The translations under genes and the position numbers were made by a program. A stretch of DNA of 64,000 nucleotides from an uncultured Paracoccaceae bacterium. Its GTDB lineage: Bacteria > Pseudomonadota > Alphaproteobacteria > Rhodobacterales > Rhodobacteraceae. Position 1 is the first letter of the stretch; the number at the start of each line of letters is the position of its first letter. A model generated the notes under the pieces. It was not told the origin of the DNA and ran no database searches. It was given only the letters and a program-made list of their open reading frames with translations. The stretch is taken from NCBI GenBank assembly GCA_947501025.1, contig CANMUM010000002.1, positions 1 to 64,000 of the forward strand. Reading direction: 5' to 3'. This document shows, in pieces, positions 36,378 through 44,335 of this stretch.

Positions 36378-37475
36378 ATGACCTCAACCCCTACTCAGGC
36401 TCCATTGCGCATATTGGGCATTGAAAGTTCTTGCGATGACACCTCAGCCGCATTGGTTCATCTCAATGGCTTTGAGGGTAAAATAATATCGCAATCTATT
36501 ATCGGGCAAAATGATCTTCATGCGGGTTTTGGTGGCGTTGTCCCTGAAATTGCCGCGCGCGCGCATGCACAAAGGCTCGATCTCGCTGTCGAGCAAGCCA
36601 AAATAAATCTTGATGAGGTCGATCTTATCGCCGTTACGACAGGCCCCGGTCTCATCGGTGGGTTGAACGCCGCCAATGCCTTTGCACGGGCATTATCATC
36701 TGCGCGAAAAATTCCGCTAATTGGCGTCAATCATCTTGCTGGCCACGCCCTTACACCTTGTCTCAGTGATGGCTTAGAACCTCCATTTTTAATGCTACTT
36801 GTTTCAGGTGGACATTGTCAGTTCTTAGCTGTTGAAGATTATAACCATTTCACCCGCATGGGCTCAACGATTGATGACAGCCCAGGTGAAGCATTTGATA
36901 AAATCGCAAAAATCTTAGGGCTGGGTTATCCAGGAGGGCCATTGATTGAATCCGAAGCCAAAACGGGAGATGCCACACGCTTCAAGCTCCCAAGACCATT
37001 AATGGATCGCGAAGGATATGATTTTTCATTCTCAGGCCTCAAAACCGCAACGCGTCGAATTGTTGATGAATTTATCACCAAAGGCGGGATGACCCTTCAA
37101 GATCGAGCGGATATCTGCGCCAGCTTTCAATTTGCTGTCGCCGATGTGATTGCTCAAAAATCTGAACGTGCCATGAGGGCATTTATTGAAACGCATCAGA
37201 ATGCACCGAGCAATTTTGCCGTTGCAGGTGGCGTTGCCGCCAATCAAACCATCCGTAAAGAGCTCGAAAGCAAGCTCCTACCTCTTGGCGCGACACTCAC
37301 CGCTCCCCCGCTTTCTCTTTGCACTGACAACGCCGCAATGATTGCTTATGCAGGTGGTGTTAAATTTCAACAAATCGGCATAAATCCAGACGAGCTACTC
37401 ACACGTTCACGTTGGCCGCTTGACATCAATGCCACACCATTGTTTGGTTATGGAAAACGTGGGGCGAAAGCATGA
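36378..37475 (+). CDS. tsaD: tRNA N6-threonylcarbamoyladenosine transferase
   Basis: Transfers the threonylcarbamoyl group to A37 of ANN-decoding tRNAs with TsaB and TsaE. The ASKHA fold shows LGIESSCDDTSAALV at the start, the iron-binding HxxxH in GVNHLAGHALT, LVSGGHCQF, and AVAGGVAANQTIRKEL. The start is uncertain: 36378 is chosen because the protein then begins shortly before the conserved core, but an ATG at 36366 and an upstream frame from 36348 exist and none has a strong SD. It overlaps gpsA by four bases (ATGA). Confidence 0.95.
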   Translation: MTSTPTQAPLRILGIESSCDDTSAALVHLNGFEGKIISQSIIGQNDLHAGFGGVVPEIAARAHAQRLDLAVEQAKINLDEVDLIAVTTGPGLIGGLNAANAFARALSSARKIPLIGVNHLAGHALTPCLSDGLEPPFLMLLVSGGHCQFLAVEDYNHFTRMGSTIDDSPGEAFDKIAKILGLGYPGGPLIESEAKTGDATRFKLPRPLMDREGYDFSFSGLKTATRRIVDEFITKGGMTLQDRADICASFQFAVADVIAQKSERAMRAFIETHQNAPSNFAVAGGVAANQTIRKELESKLLPLGATLTAPPLSLCTDNAAMIAYAGGVKFQQIGINPDELLTRSRWPLDINATPLFGYGKRGAKA

Positions 37476-38443
37476 GCAAAATAGCAATCATTGGCGGCGG
37501 CGCATTTGGCACGGCTCTAGGAGCTGTTCTCGCAAGAGTAGATCATAATGTTATTCAATGGATGCGTGATCGCGATACGGTCGATATGATCAATACCACA
37601 CATATCAATGCTGCTAGGCTTGATGGCGTGGCCTTGCCCACAAACTTGGTTGCAACCCATGATCTCGGCCATATTAAAGATGCTGATATTGTTTTGTTGG
37701 TTTTGCCCGCCCAGCAAACGCATTCTTGGCTGTCTCAAAATCATGACGACATACCCAATGTGCCTGTTTTATGTTGTGCAAAAGGTATTGATCGCGAAAC
37801 GGGTCTTTTTCAAAGCCAAATAGCCAAAAAATTCTGCCCAAGCGAAAATGTGGGCGTGCTTTCAGGCCCTGGCTTTGCAAGCGAAATCGCCATTGGCATG
37901 CCCACCGCGCTTACAATTGCAGCTTCAAACCTCGAGCGCGCCCAAGCACTTCAGCAGATGTTATCAACTGACACGATGCGACTTTACGCAACAGATGATA
38001 TTTTGGGCGTGGAACTTGGCGGTGCAATGAAAAATATCATCGCGATTGGTTGCGGGGTAGCAATTGGTGCGGGCCTCGGCCAATCGGCTCGAGCTGCACT
38101 TCTGACACGTGGATTTTCAGAAATGGTTAAGCTCGGCATGGCCCTTAGTGCAAAACCTGAAACAATCGGGGGGCTTTCTGGTTTAGGCGATCTCACCCTT
38201 TCGGCTACATCGAAACAATCGCGTAATTATGAAATGGGCTTATCGCTCGGTGCAGGAAAAGGCGGCAATACAGGCAAAACAACCGAAGGTGCGTTTTCTG
38301 CCAAAGTTGCTATTGATCTTGCCAATGAACACAATTTAGAGTTGCCCGTAACGGCGACTGTTGGGCGACTTGTCGAAGGTGAGATCGATATAAAAACCGC
38401 AGTTAAGGAATTGCTTAATCGCCCATTGGGCACAGAATTTTAG
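37472..38443 (+). CDS. gpsA: glycerol-3-phosphate dehydrogenase [NAD(P)+]
   Basis: Reduces dihydroxyacetone phosphate to glycerol-3-phosphate for phospholipid synthesis. The 323-residue protein begins with the Rossmann motif IIGGGAFGTALG. It has CCAKGIDRETG, GVLSGPGFASEIA, the catalytic lysine region ELGGAMKNIIAIGCG and the GLSGLGDLTLSATSKQSRN motif. It follows tsaD with an ATGA overlap and precedes the YciI gene by nine bases, as in many alphaproteobacteria. Confidence 0.97.
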   Translation: MSKIAIIGGGAFGTALGAVLARVDHNVIQWMRDRDTVDMINTTHINAARLDGVALPTNLVATHDLGHIKDADIVLLVLPAQQTHSWLSQNHDDIPNVPVLCCAKGIDRETGLFQSQIAKKFCPSENVGVLSGPGFASEIAIGMPTALTIAASNLERAQALQQMLSTDTMRLYATDDILGVELGGAMKNIIAIGCGVAIGAGLGQSARAALLTRGFSEMVKLGMALSAKPETIGGLSGLGDLTLSATSKQSRNYEMGLSLGAGKGGNTGKTTEGAFSAKVAIDLANEHNLELPVTATVGRLVEGEIDIKTAVKELLNRPLGTEF

Positions 38444-38452
38444 GAGAACAAT

Positions 38453-38716
38453 ATGCACTTTATGCTTCACTGCCTGGATAAACCAGATATGCTTGAAACC
38501 CGCAAAGCCACCCGCCCTGCCCATCTCGACTATGTGCGTGGTTCTGGCGTGATGGAATTTGGCAAACCTTTGGCTGATGATGATGGCAATCCAATCGGCT
38601 CAATCATTATCATTGAAGCAGGTAATCGAAAAGCGGCGGAAGAATTTGCAGCGAATGATCCATATACACTCGCTGGCATTTTTGAAACTGTTACAATCAC
38701 ACGGTGTCTTGTCTAA
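38453..38716 (+). CDS. YciI family protein
   Basis: An 87-residue single-domain protein of the YciI (YCII-related) fold, a ferredoxin-like barrel with a putative active-site His/Asp pair. FMLHCLDKPDMLETRKATRPAHLDYV shows the conserved His and Asp; IIIIEAGNRKAAEEFAANDPYTLAGIFETV is the usual second half. Its reaction is unknown. It is linked by a TAATG overlap to the EVE gene. Confidence 0.9.
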   Translation: MHFMLHCLDKPDMLETRKATRPAHLDYVRGSGVMEFGKPLADDDGNPIGSIIIIEAGNRKAAEEFAANDPYTLAGIFETVTITRCLV

Positions 38717-39132
38717 TGAATTATTGGCTTTTCAAAACGGAACCAGGCACTTGGAGTTGGGACGATCAGCTTAAACGCGGCGATGAGGGTGAGGTTTGGG
38801 ATGGTGTGCGCAATTATCAAGCGCGCAACAATATGCGCCTCATGCAGATTGGAGATCTTGGTTTTTTCTATCACTCAGTGAACGAAAAACGCATCATGGG
38901 GATTGTAGAAGTTTGCGCACTTGCCCACCAAGATCACACAACCAATGATCATCGTTGGGAATGTGTCGACATCAAGGCGGTTCGTGAGATGCCCAATAAG
39001 GTCACGCTTTCAGAAATCAAATCCAATCCTGCTCTTGAGAATATGGTATTGGTCAAAAATTCACGCTTATCTGTTCAACCTGTGCTGCCTGCTGAATGGG
39101 AAGAAATCCGCAAAATGGCGGGAGACTTATAA
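38716..39132 (+). CDS. EVE domain-containing protein (YTH/PUA-like)
   Basis: A 138-residue EVE domain protein beginning MNYWLFKTEPGTWSWDDQ, with the family phrase WDGVRNYQARNNMRLMQIGDLGFFYHS and a PFRPVSLSEIK-like MPNKVTLSEIKSNP. EVE domains bind modified bases in nucleic acids and are related to YTH and ASCH folds; the biological target of this stand-alone version is not known. The ATG at 38716 overlaps the YciI stop, settling the start. Confidence 0.9.
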   Translation: MNYWLFKTEPGTWSWDDQLKRGDEGEVWDGVRNYQARNNMRLMQIGDLGFFYHSVNEKRIMGIVEVCALAHQDHTTNDHRWECVDIKAVREMPNKVTLSEIKSNPALENMVLVKNSRLSVQPVLPAEWEEIRKMAGDL

Positions 39133-39147
39133 CAAAAGGAGAAATCT

Positions 39148-39531
39148 ATGGGAATTCTATCTGTATTGCTCGCGGCACTGGGTTGTTATGTGGCTGGTGC
39201 GATTTATTATATGTCTTTGGCGAAACCATGGATGCAAGCAGCAGGACTTACAAAGGAAGACGTTGATAGCGGCGATAAAACACCCTTCATTATCGCAGCG
39301 GTGACAGCAATACTTTCGGCAGGTATGATGCGCCATCTTCTTACGATGACAGGTATTGATAGTATTGGCAAAGCCGTACTAATTGGCGCAGGTATTGGCG
39401 CGTTTTTCATTGGCTCATGGATTTTCTTAAATAATGGCTATGAAGGCAAATCTGTAAAACTTAGCATGATCAACACAGGCTATGCGATCATTGGCCTTAC
39501 AATCCAAGCAATTATTTTGACATTATTTTAA
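39148..39531 (+). CDS. DUF1761 membrane protein
   Basis: A 127-residue protein with four predicted membrane segments. YVAGAIYYMSLAKPWMQAAGL at the start and a WIFLNNGYEGKSVKLSMINTGYAIIGL ending are DUF1761 features. Function is unknown. It is 15 bases after the EVE gene, preceded by AAAAGGAG, and is the last gene of the tsaD operon before a short hairpin. Confidence 0.82.
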   Translation: MGILSVLLAALGCYVAGAIYYMSLAKPWMQAAGLTKEDVDSGDKTPFIIAAVTAILSAGMMRHLLTMTGIDSIGKAVLIGAGIGAFFIGSWIFLNNGYEGKSVKLSMINTGYAIIGLTIQAIILTLF

Positions 39532-39536
39532 AGTGC

Positions 39537-39557
39537 AGATGCGCATTTAGCGCATCT
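39537..39557. terminator. hairpin between DUF1761 gene and nrsF
   Basis: AGATGCGC (39537-39544), loop ATTTA, GCGCATCT (39550-39557). An 8-bp perfect stem between convergent genes, overlapping the nrsF stop. No T-run. Confidence 0.5.
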
Positions 39558-40206
39558 ACCAACGCAATGCGTATTTGCCGACAACGGCGCCAACCAGAGC
39601 TGAGATCGCTATGCCTGATGAGTAAGCCCATGTCCAAAATAACGGGTTGTCATCAACGCATGTAAATGCATAGACGAAACAGCCAATTGCCCCAGCGAAC
39701 AGCCCAGCCCACAAACCCGCACGCATTGGGTTTGTAGGTGCGCCTTTGCGCAAATATTGCAAAATCGACACATAAAGCGGCATTGAGAATACAGGCACGA
39801 GAATAAGGCAGAAAGGAATACTTTTGCCGCGCATTGCCATGGAGCGCGTTTCATGCCCTTCTCCAATAAAGCCAATAACAAACAGAAGTACGGCAGCCAA
39901 TAAATACGGCCAAATGCGCTTAATGATTGACGCATTTAAATCTGTCTCAGGATAAATCATGACACGTGCAATTGGCAACAAGAGCAGCGCAAGCCCGAGG
40001 GGTAGCAATTGTTTAAAAGCAACAAAACCTTGCGTCAGAGCACTGAAATACTCTGGACGAACACCAACACCTGTCACCATTGGCACAAGAAATAATGCAA
40101 GCACAGATGCAGCCAATCCCCATAAAGTTGCTATAGCAAATGAAGGCATCGGTTTCACCTCAACGGTGTCTTTGCTCAAAAAGTCAAGAAATTCATCAGT
40201 TCTCAT
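39556..40206 (-). CDS. nrsF: NrsF-like anti-sigma factor (DUF1109)
   Basis: A 216-residue membrane protein with a short cytoplasmic N-terminus and six predicted segments, the DUF1109/NrsF architecture. FCLILVPVFSMPLYVSILQYLRKGAPTNPMRAGLWAGL and YAFTCVDDNPLFWTWAY are family signatures. Cys133 and Cys183 sit at positions described as redox- or metal-sensing in the Caulobacter NrsF; Cys176 is extra. It is expected to hold the cognate ECF sigma factor at the membrane until metal stress. Its start overlaps the sigma stop (TAATG), so the two are translationally coupled. Confidence 0.88.
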   Translation of the reverse strand: MRTDEFLDFLSKDTVEVKPMPSFAIATLWGLAASVLALFLVPMVTGVGVRPEYFSALTQGFVAFKQLLPLGLALLLLPIARVMIYPETDLNASIIKRIWPYLLAAVLLFVIGFIGEGHETRSMAMRGKSIPFCLILVPVFSMPLYVSILQYLRKGAPTNPMRAGLWAGLFAGAIGCFVYAFTCVDDNPLFWTWAYSSGIAISALVGAVVGKYALRW

Positions 40207-40757
40207 TATTTCATCTCCAGCATGTCGCGCCCAAGTTCACGCAATTTTTCTAATCCGCGGTGAAAATTCACCCGAACTGCATTTTCATTCATTCCAAATT
40301 CAGCGGCCACATCGCTATGTGACTTGCCTTCAAGGCCAATCGCTCGAACCACATCATGTTGCTTGCCTTTAAGTTGGCCAACCAAAGTCAGCACATCCAT
40401 GGCTTCGCTTGTGTCGTTTTCTTCTGCGGCAATGATATCTGTAAAATCGTCAATATCAACAAAACTGCGCTTACCGCGAGCGCGCAACACATCAATAATT
40501 TTGTATCTTGTGATCGCAAAAATCCACGGTCGCAAAGGCTGATCTTGGCGCCAAGTGTGCTTCTTTGTATGTATAGCCATCAATACGTCTTGCAAAATGT
40601 CCTCGCGATCTTCTCCAGAAAGCCCACCTGCCTTGGCATTCACAATGCCACGCAGCATAGGCGCAATTGACGAAAGCAATGTACGGTAAGCCGTGTTATC
40701 ACCACAGCAAGCATCGCGCATCAATTGTGCTAAACTTGCTTCATTGAGTTTCGTCAT
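40206..40757 (-). CDS. sigF: ECF RNA polymerase sigma factor (SigF-like)
   Basis: A 183-residue ECF sigma factor. Region 2 spans GEDREDILQDVLMAIHTKKHTW and LRPWIFAITRYKIIDVLR. Region 4 is QHDVVRAIGLEGKSHSDVAAEFGMNENAVRVNFHRGLEKLRE, with its helix-turn-helix. The linker carries an acidic stretch (DIDDFTDIIAAEEND). Pairing with a DUF1109 anti-sigma places it in the group that includes Caulobacter SigF, which answers chromate and cadmium. It is divergent from the bufferin operon, the usual target of such factors. Confidence 0.9.
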   Translation of the reverse strand: MTKLNEASLAQLMRDACCGDNTAYRTLLSSIAPMLRGIVNAKAGGLSGEDREDILQDVLMAIHTKKHTWRQDQPLRPWIFAITRYKIIDVLRARGKRSFVDIDDFTDIIAAEENDTSEAMDVLTLVGQLKGKQHDVVRAIGLEGKSHSDVAAEFGMNENAVRVNFHRGLEKLRELGRDMLEMK

Positions 40758-40857
40758 ATGTCTTCCATTCGCGTTAAGACCCTATATATTACATGAGGGA
40801 CTAAATAATTATTTTTTTACGTTTATACTAGATTTACGTAATTTTTTTTTAATAAAT

Positions 40858-40884
40858 GTAACAGATAGGTTTATCCGCCGTATT
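40858..40884 (+). promoter_or_regulatory. ECF-type promoter upstream of bufferin operon
   Basis: GTAACA (40858-40863) and CGTATT (40879-40884) are separated by 15 bases. The GTAAC-type -35 and CG-starting -10 are what ECF sigma factors of this kind recognise (Caulobacter SigF uses GTAACC and CGAA). The predicted transcript starts about 55 bases before bufA. Confidence 0.6.
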
Positions 40885-40946
40885 GGCTTGTGAAGGGCAA
40901 CAACAAATCTTCCTTCACAAACATAACACAAATAAAAGGAATAAAC

Positions 40947-41249
40947 ATGTCAAACAAATTGGTCAACACACTCATCGCTGCTGGCGTAGCTGCAGCTAGT
41001 ATTTCAACAGTTACAACAGCTCACGCAGCTGAAAATGAAAAATGCTACGGCGTTTCACTTGCAGGCGAAAACGACTGTGCAGCGGGCCCAGGCACAACAT
41101 GTGCGGGCACTTCAACTGTTGATTATCAAGGCAATGCTTGGACATATGTTCCGGCTGGCACATGTGAAACAACAGAAGTTGAAATGATGGATGACAAGAA
41201 GCGCATGGGTTCACTTGAAGCTCTTGAGCGTGATCTTCCAGAAGCTTAA
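40947..41249 (+). CDS. bufA: bufferin-type RiPP precursor (DUF2282)
   Basis: A 100-residue precursor with a Sec signal peptide ([12 protein letters not shown], then TTAHA before AENEK). The mature core is [20 protein letters not shown] followed by [15 protein letters not shown] and VPAGTC, the DUF2282 signature with four conserved cysteines (33, 44, 52, 73). In bufferins, cysteines of such peptides are converted to thiooxazoles by an MNIO enzyme and the exported product sequesters copper. An acidic/basic tail (residues 77-100) follows the last cysteine. The start at 40947 follows AAAAGGAATAAAC; an upstream frame from 40890 lacks an SD and would break the signal peptide. Confidence 0.9.
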   Translation: MSNKLVNTLIAAGVAAASISTVTTAHAAENEKCYGVSLAGENDCAAGPGTTCAGTSTVDYQGNAWTYVPAGTCETTEVEMMDDKKRMGSLEALERDLPEA

Positions 41250-41329
41250 GTCACAATATAAAACTTAGGTGGGCGCTTGCGCCCATTTAATTTCAATACA
41301 TTTTCTTTTTTGAACAATCGGATAATATC

Positions 41330-42202
41330 ATGATCAATCTCTCAGATAATGCGCCTGTACACTCTTATGTGGGGATAGGCTACAAATCTCAGTACTTAAG
41401 CAACGTCTTAACTGAAAATACGGATATTGGTTGGCTTGAAATTCACGCCGAAAACTATATGATCGACGGTGGCCCCCGCAAGGCCATGATGCTTGATCTT
41501 GCTGAGCGTTATCCGATTTCCTGTCATGGCGTTGGGCTGTCTATCGGCTCAGAAAGCGGCATTAATGCTGAGCATCTCGAACGTCTTCGCGCCTTAATGG
41601 ATTGGCTCAAGCCATCTTTGTTCTCTGAACATCTTGCTTGGAGTTCACATAACGCAGGCTATTTCAACGATCTTCTGCCACTCCCTTATACACAAGATGT
41701 GTGTGCGCGCGTCATTCACCATATCAATCAGATTCAAGACACACTTGGCCGTCAAATGCTTCTGGAAAACCCGTCCACTTATGTGGCTTTCGACAATAGT
41801 GAGATGAGCGAAATCGATTTTATTAAACAAATTACAGATGCAACTGGATGCGGGCTTTTGCTCGATATCAACAATGTTTTTGTTTCTGCAACCAACCAAA
41901 ACTACAACCCTTATGATTATATCAATGAATATCCGCTTGAGCATGTCGGTGAAATTCATCTTGGGGGGCATGATGTTGATGAGGATGACAATGGCGCACC
42001 ACTTCTCATCGACAGTCATAACAATCCTGTAGAAGATCCCGTTTGGGCACTTTATGAGCACACAATTGCAAAAACAGGCATTCGTCCAACTCTTATTGAA
42101 TGGGATAATGATCTCCCTGAATGGGGCGTGCTTGCCAATGAAGCGCGTCTTGCACAAGGCGTTTTAACAAAGCATAAGGGAGTGCAAGATGCAGTCGCCT
42201 GA
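41330..42202 (+). CDS. bufB: MNIO-family multinuclear iron oxygenase (DUF692)
   Basis: A 290-residue TIM-barrel enzyme that should modify the bufA peptide. Likely iron ligands are all present: WLEIHAENYM at the start, CHGVGLSIG (His66), SEHLAW (His101), LLENPSTYV (Glu146), LLDINNVFVSATN (Asp179), EIHLGGH (His210, His214), DSH (His230) and LIEWDND (Glu257). DUF692/MNIO proteins use mixed-valent iron to remodel cysteine residues in ribosomally made peptides. It lies 80 bases after bufA and overlaps the DUF2063 gene by 14 bases, consistent with a working pair. Confidence 0.92.
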   Translation: MINLSDNAPVHSYVGIGYKSQYLSNVLTENTDIGWLEIHAENYMIDGGPRKAMMLDLAERYPISCHGVGLSIGSESGINAEHLERLRALMDWLKPSLFSEHLAWSSHNAGYFNDLLPLPYTQDVCARVIHHINQIQDTLGRQMLLENPSTYVAFDNSEMSEIDFIKQITDATGCGLLLDINNVFVSATNQNYNPYDYINEYPLEHVGEIHLGGHDVDEDDNGAPLLIDSHNNPVEDPVWALYEHTIAKTGIRPTLIEWDNDLPEWGVLANEARLAQGVLTKHKGVQDAVA

Positions 42203-42941
42203 TCATTTCCAAACGGATTTTGTTGCTGCCATCATGGACCCAGCTTTGGCGACACCAAATCATATTGTTGATCCAAATGGAAACCCGACAGATAAACGCT
42301 TCAATGTATATCGCAACAATGTGATCTCCAGTCTGCTTGAAGCGATGAGCCAAGCATTTCCCATCGTGGAAAAATTGGTCGGTCATGAATTCTTTCGGGA
42401 AATGGCACGGATATATATCCGCAACAATCCCCCATCATCTCCATTGATGATGTTCTACGGAAAAAACTTCCCAAAATTCATCGAAAATTTTGAGCCAGCA
42501 AAATCTGTTCCTTATCTTAGCGACATTGCGAGATTAGAATTTGCACGCCGCGTCACATATTTTGCTGGTGATGCCTCCCCTCCACCAAAAGCTGTGCTTG
42601 ATGGCGTTGATCCCGAAAAGATTGCAGAATGTTGTTTTGTTTTGCGACCTGCACTTAATGTCATAAGCTCTAAATTCCCTATTTACGATATTTGGAAACG
42701 TAATTTTGATGACAAGGAGCATCCTATAGGCAAATCAGCTCAAGACGCCCTAATCACCCGCCCATATATGGAGGTTTTGGTTCAGCCTGTTCCTGTTGGA
42801 ACAAAAACTTTCATAGATCTTTTGCGCATAGGCGTATCTCTCGGTGTTGCCGTAGAGCGCACTTTAGAAAAATTCTCAACCGCCGATATCAGTCAAATTA
42901 TCGGTCTCACCCTCCCCCATGCCATCAGCATACAGGAATAA
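42189..42941 (+). CDS. bufC: DUF2063 partner protein of the MNIO enzyme
   Basis: A 250-residue cytoplasmic protein. The N-terminal DUF2063 helical domain contains FNVYRNNVISSLLEAMSQAFPIVEKLVGHEFFREMARIYI, LMMFYGKNFPKFIENF and LSDIARLEFARR. The C-terminal half is more variable. Proteins of this family accompany DUF692 enzymes and are thought to present the precursor peptide. Its start overlaps bufB, indicating coupled translation. An SD (AAGGGAGTGCAAG) is visible inside bufB. Confidence 0.88.
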   Translation: MQSPDHFQTDFVAAIMDPALATPNHIVDPNGNPTDKRFNVYRNNVISSLLEAMSQAFPIVEKLVGHEFFREMARIYIRNNPPSSPLMMFYGKNFPKFIENFEPAKSVPYLSDIARLEFARRVTYFAGDASPPPKAVLDGVDPEKIAECCFVLRPALNVISSKFPIYDIWKRNFDDKEHPIGKSAQDALITRPYMEVLVQPVPVGTKTFIDLLRIGVSLGVAVERTLEKFSTADISQIIGLTLPHAISIQE

Positions 42942-42952
42942 AGGAATAAAAT

Positions 42953-43468
42953 ATGTTAAAATTAATCAATCTCGAATTCATCAAGCCCAGCTTGATGAGC
43001 ATACTTCCTGCGCTTATACGTCTGGTTTTTGCAAGCACGCTTTTTATGTTTTTCTGGAAATCCGCTTTAACAAAATTTGACGGCCCATTCTCATTGTCGG
43101 TCGGCGCATATGGCCAAATTTTTCCAAAAGCTTTTGAAGCAGTCAGCGCTGATCCAAGCCAGCTATCAATCATTTATCATTTAATTGCATATTTTGGAGG
43201 TATCGCTGAATTTGTTCTTCCTTTTCTTATCGTAATCGGATTATTCACTCGTTTAAGCGCAATCGCAATGATTGGGCTCCTTGCTATTCTCACAATTGTG
43301 GATGTTTTTGGGCACGGAGTTGCCACAGGCGCATTATTTGATGGCAGCCCCTATGGTATTGTCGCCGATCAACGCCTATATTGGTTGATGAGCTTCATCA
43401 CACTTGCTGCTCTTGGTGGCGGCAGAGGATCATTAGACAGAATTATAGGAATACGTGACGAAAATTAG
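42953..43468 (+). CDS. DoxX family membrane protein
   Basis: A 171-residue inner-membrane protein with four predicted segments and the DoxX motifs LIRLVFASTLFMFFWKSALTKF and FVLPFLIVIGLFTRLSAIAMIGLLAIL. DoxX-like genes commonly end bufferin operons; a role in quinone or redox chemistry at the membrane has been suggested but is not proven. It follows bufC by 11 bases after AAAGGAATAAA. Two hairpins follow, the first overlapping its stop codon. Confidence 0.88.
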   Translation: MLKLINLEFIKPSLMSILPALIRLVFASTLFMFFWKSALTKFDGPFSLSVGAYGQIFPKAFEAVSADPSQLSIIYHLIAYFGGIAEFVLPFLIVIGLFTRLSAIAMIGLLAILTIVDVFGHGVATGALFDGSPYGIVADQRLYWLMSFITLAALGGGRGSLDRIIGIRDEN

Positions 43469-43493
43469 ATTGTCCCCATTCACTTCGTCACGT
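43453..43493 (+). other. 10-bp inverted repeat overlapping the end of the DoxX gene
   Basis: ACGTGACGAA (43453-43462) and TTCGTCACGT (43484-43493) are perfect complements with a 21-base loop containing the stop codon. It could fold as the first of two tandem 3' hairpins. Confidence 0.6.
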
Positions 43494-43497
43494 GTAG

Positions 43498-43526
43498 CAC
43501 CCAGTCATTAGTTGGCTGGGTGTTTT
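43498..43526. terminator. terminator after the bufferin operon
   Basis: CACCCAG (43498-43504) and CTGGGTG (43516-43522) with an 11-base loop, then TTTT. It ends at the extensin-like gene's stop, so it may serve both convergent units. Confidence 0.75.
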
Positions 43527-44241
43527 ATCGACAAATAGGCCAAGCGCCAATATCCATGTGAAAATGATCAGCGTGAAGTGCGTTATATTCTGGCCCAAGT
43601 ACCACACCGAACCAGTTGCATGCTCCTTCATGAGCTTGCTTCAAAAACTCCCCGTTCGAAGCATTCTCCCAATCGGATTTCAGTGAGATCCTTATACCGT
43701 CATTAAGCACAAACCCCGAAATATCGACAGCACGAGCCGTTGCATGCTTACTCATCCTTCCAGATGACCCAGTTGTTGTTCGAATTTCACGACAATTATA
43801 GCTGCCAAAATGCTCCATGCGGGCGATATCACTTCCTAGAATCTCTCGCGCAAGTGGCCGCGCTTCATGCGCACTCCACATAACCAATCGAAGAGCGGCT
43901 GCACAATTCAGTTCAATTGGGCTGAGTTTGACAGCTCCTAAATCACGCAACTCAACACGATCGCTAATTCCACAGCGCTCATCATTTTTATCAACAAAAT
44001 CATCAAGCGCGCGCACGTCAACGCCTGCTTGTTGCATAGCATCAACGCATGATGCTTTGCTTGCGAGCGCCCGCCGAAATTGTAGCTTTGTCACAGGGGT
44101 AATTTCTGCATTAATGTCGAGTGGCGCCAATGGATTCCAATTTTGCGCGACGAGATTTGTGCGATCAAGTACAAACAAACCAAAAACAGCAAGCGTTATG
44201 ATCGTCAGAAATCCAAATGTGATGTAATGTATCAACTTCAT
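43525..44241 (-). CDS. extensin-like C-terminal domain protein
   Basis: A 238-residue protein with one N-terminal membrane anchor (FGFLTIITLAVFGLFVL) and a periplasmic extensin-like domain. The domain holds six or more cysteines in family positions (KASCVDAM, DERCGI, ELNCAAAL, GSYNCREI, GACNWFG, WPICR) and the HADHFHMDIG motif, with SKHATARAVDISGFVLNDG. The His/Asp residues resemble the D-Ala-D-Ala peptidase metal site, so a cell-wall peptidase role is possible but unproven. A partial frame reaches its stop beside the bufferin terminator. Confidence 0.85.
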   Translation of the reverse strand: MKLIHYITFGFLTIITLAVFGLFVLDRTNLVAQNWNPLAPLDINAEITPVTKLQFRRALASKASCVDAMQQAGVDVRALDDFVDKNDERCGISDRVELRDLGAVKLSPIELNCAAALRLVMWSAHEARPLAREILGSDIARMEHFGSYNCREIRTTTGSSGRMSKHATARAVDISGFVLNDGIRISLKSDWENASNGEFLKQAHEGACNWFGVVLGPEYNALHADHFHMDIGAWPICR

Positions 44242-44335
44242 ATGAAATTGAATTCGCTCAAATAACTACCTCTTGTCAAGAGTGTATCCATTCGGTAATA
44301 GTTGTTTGTTCTTAATTTGTTCTGGAGGAAACGAT

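Noticed and set aside
39959-40372. 137-codon plus-strand frame opposite nrsF/sigF
   Set aside because: Shadow of two well-supported genes on the other strand.
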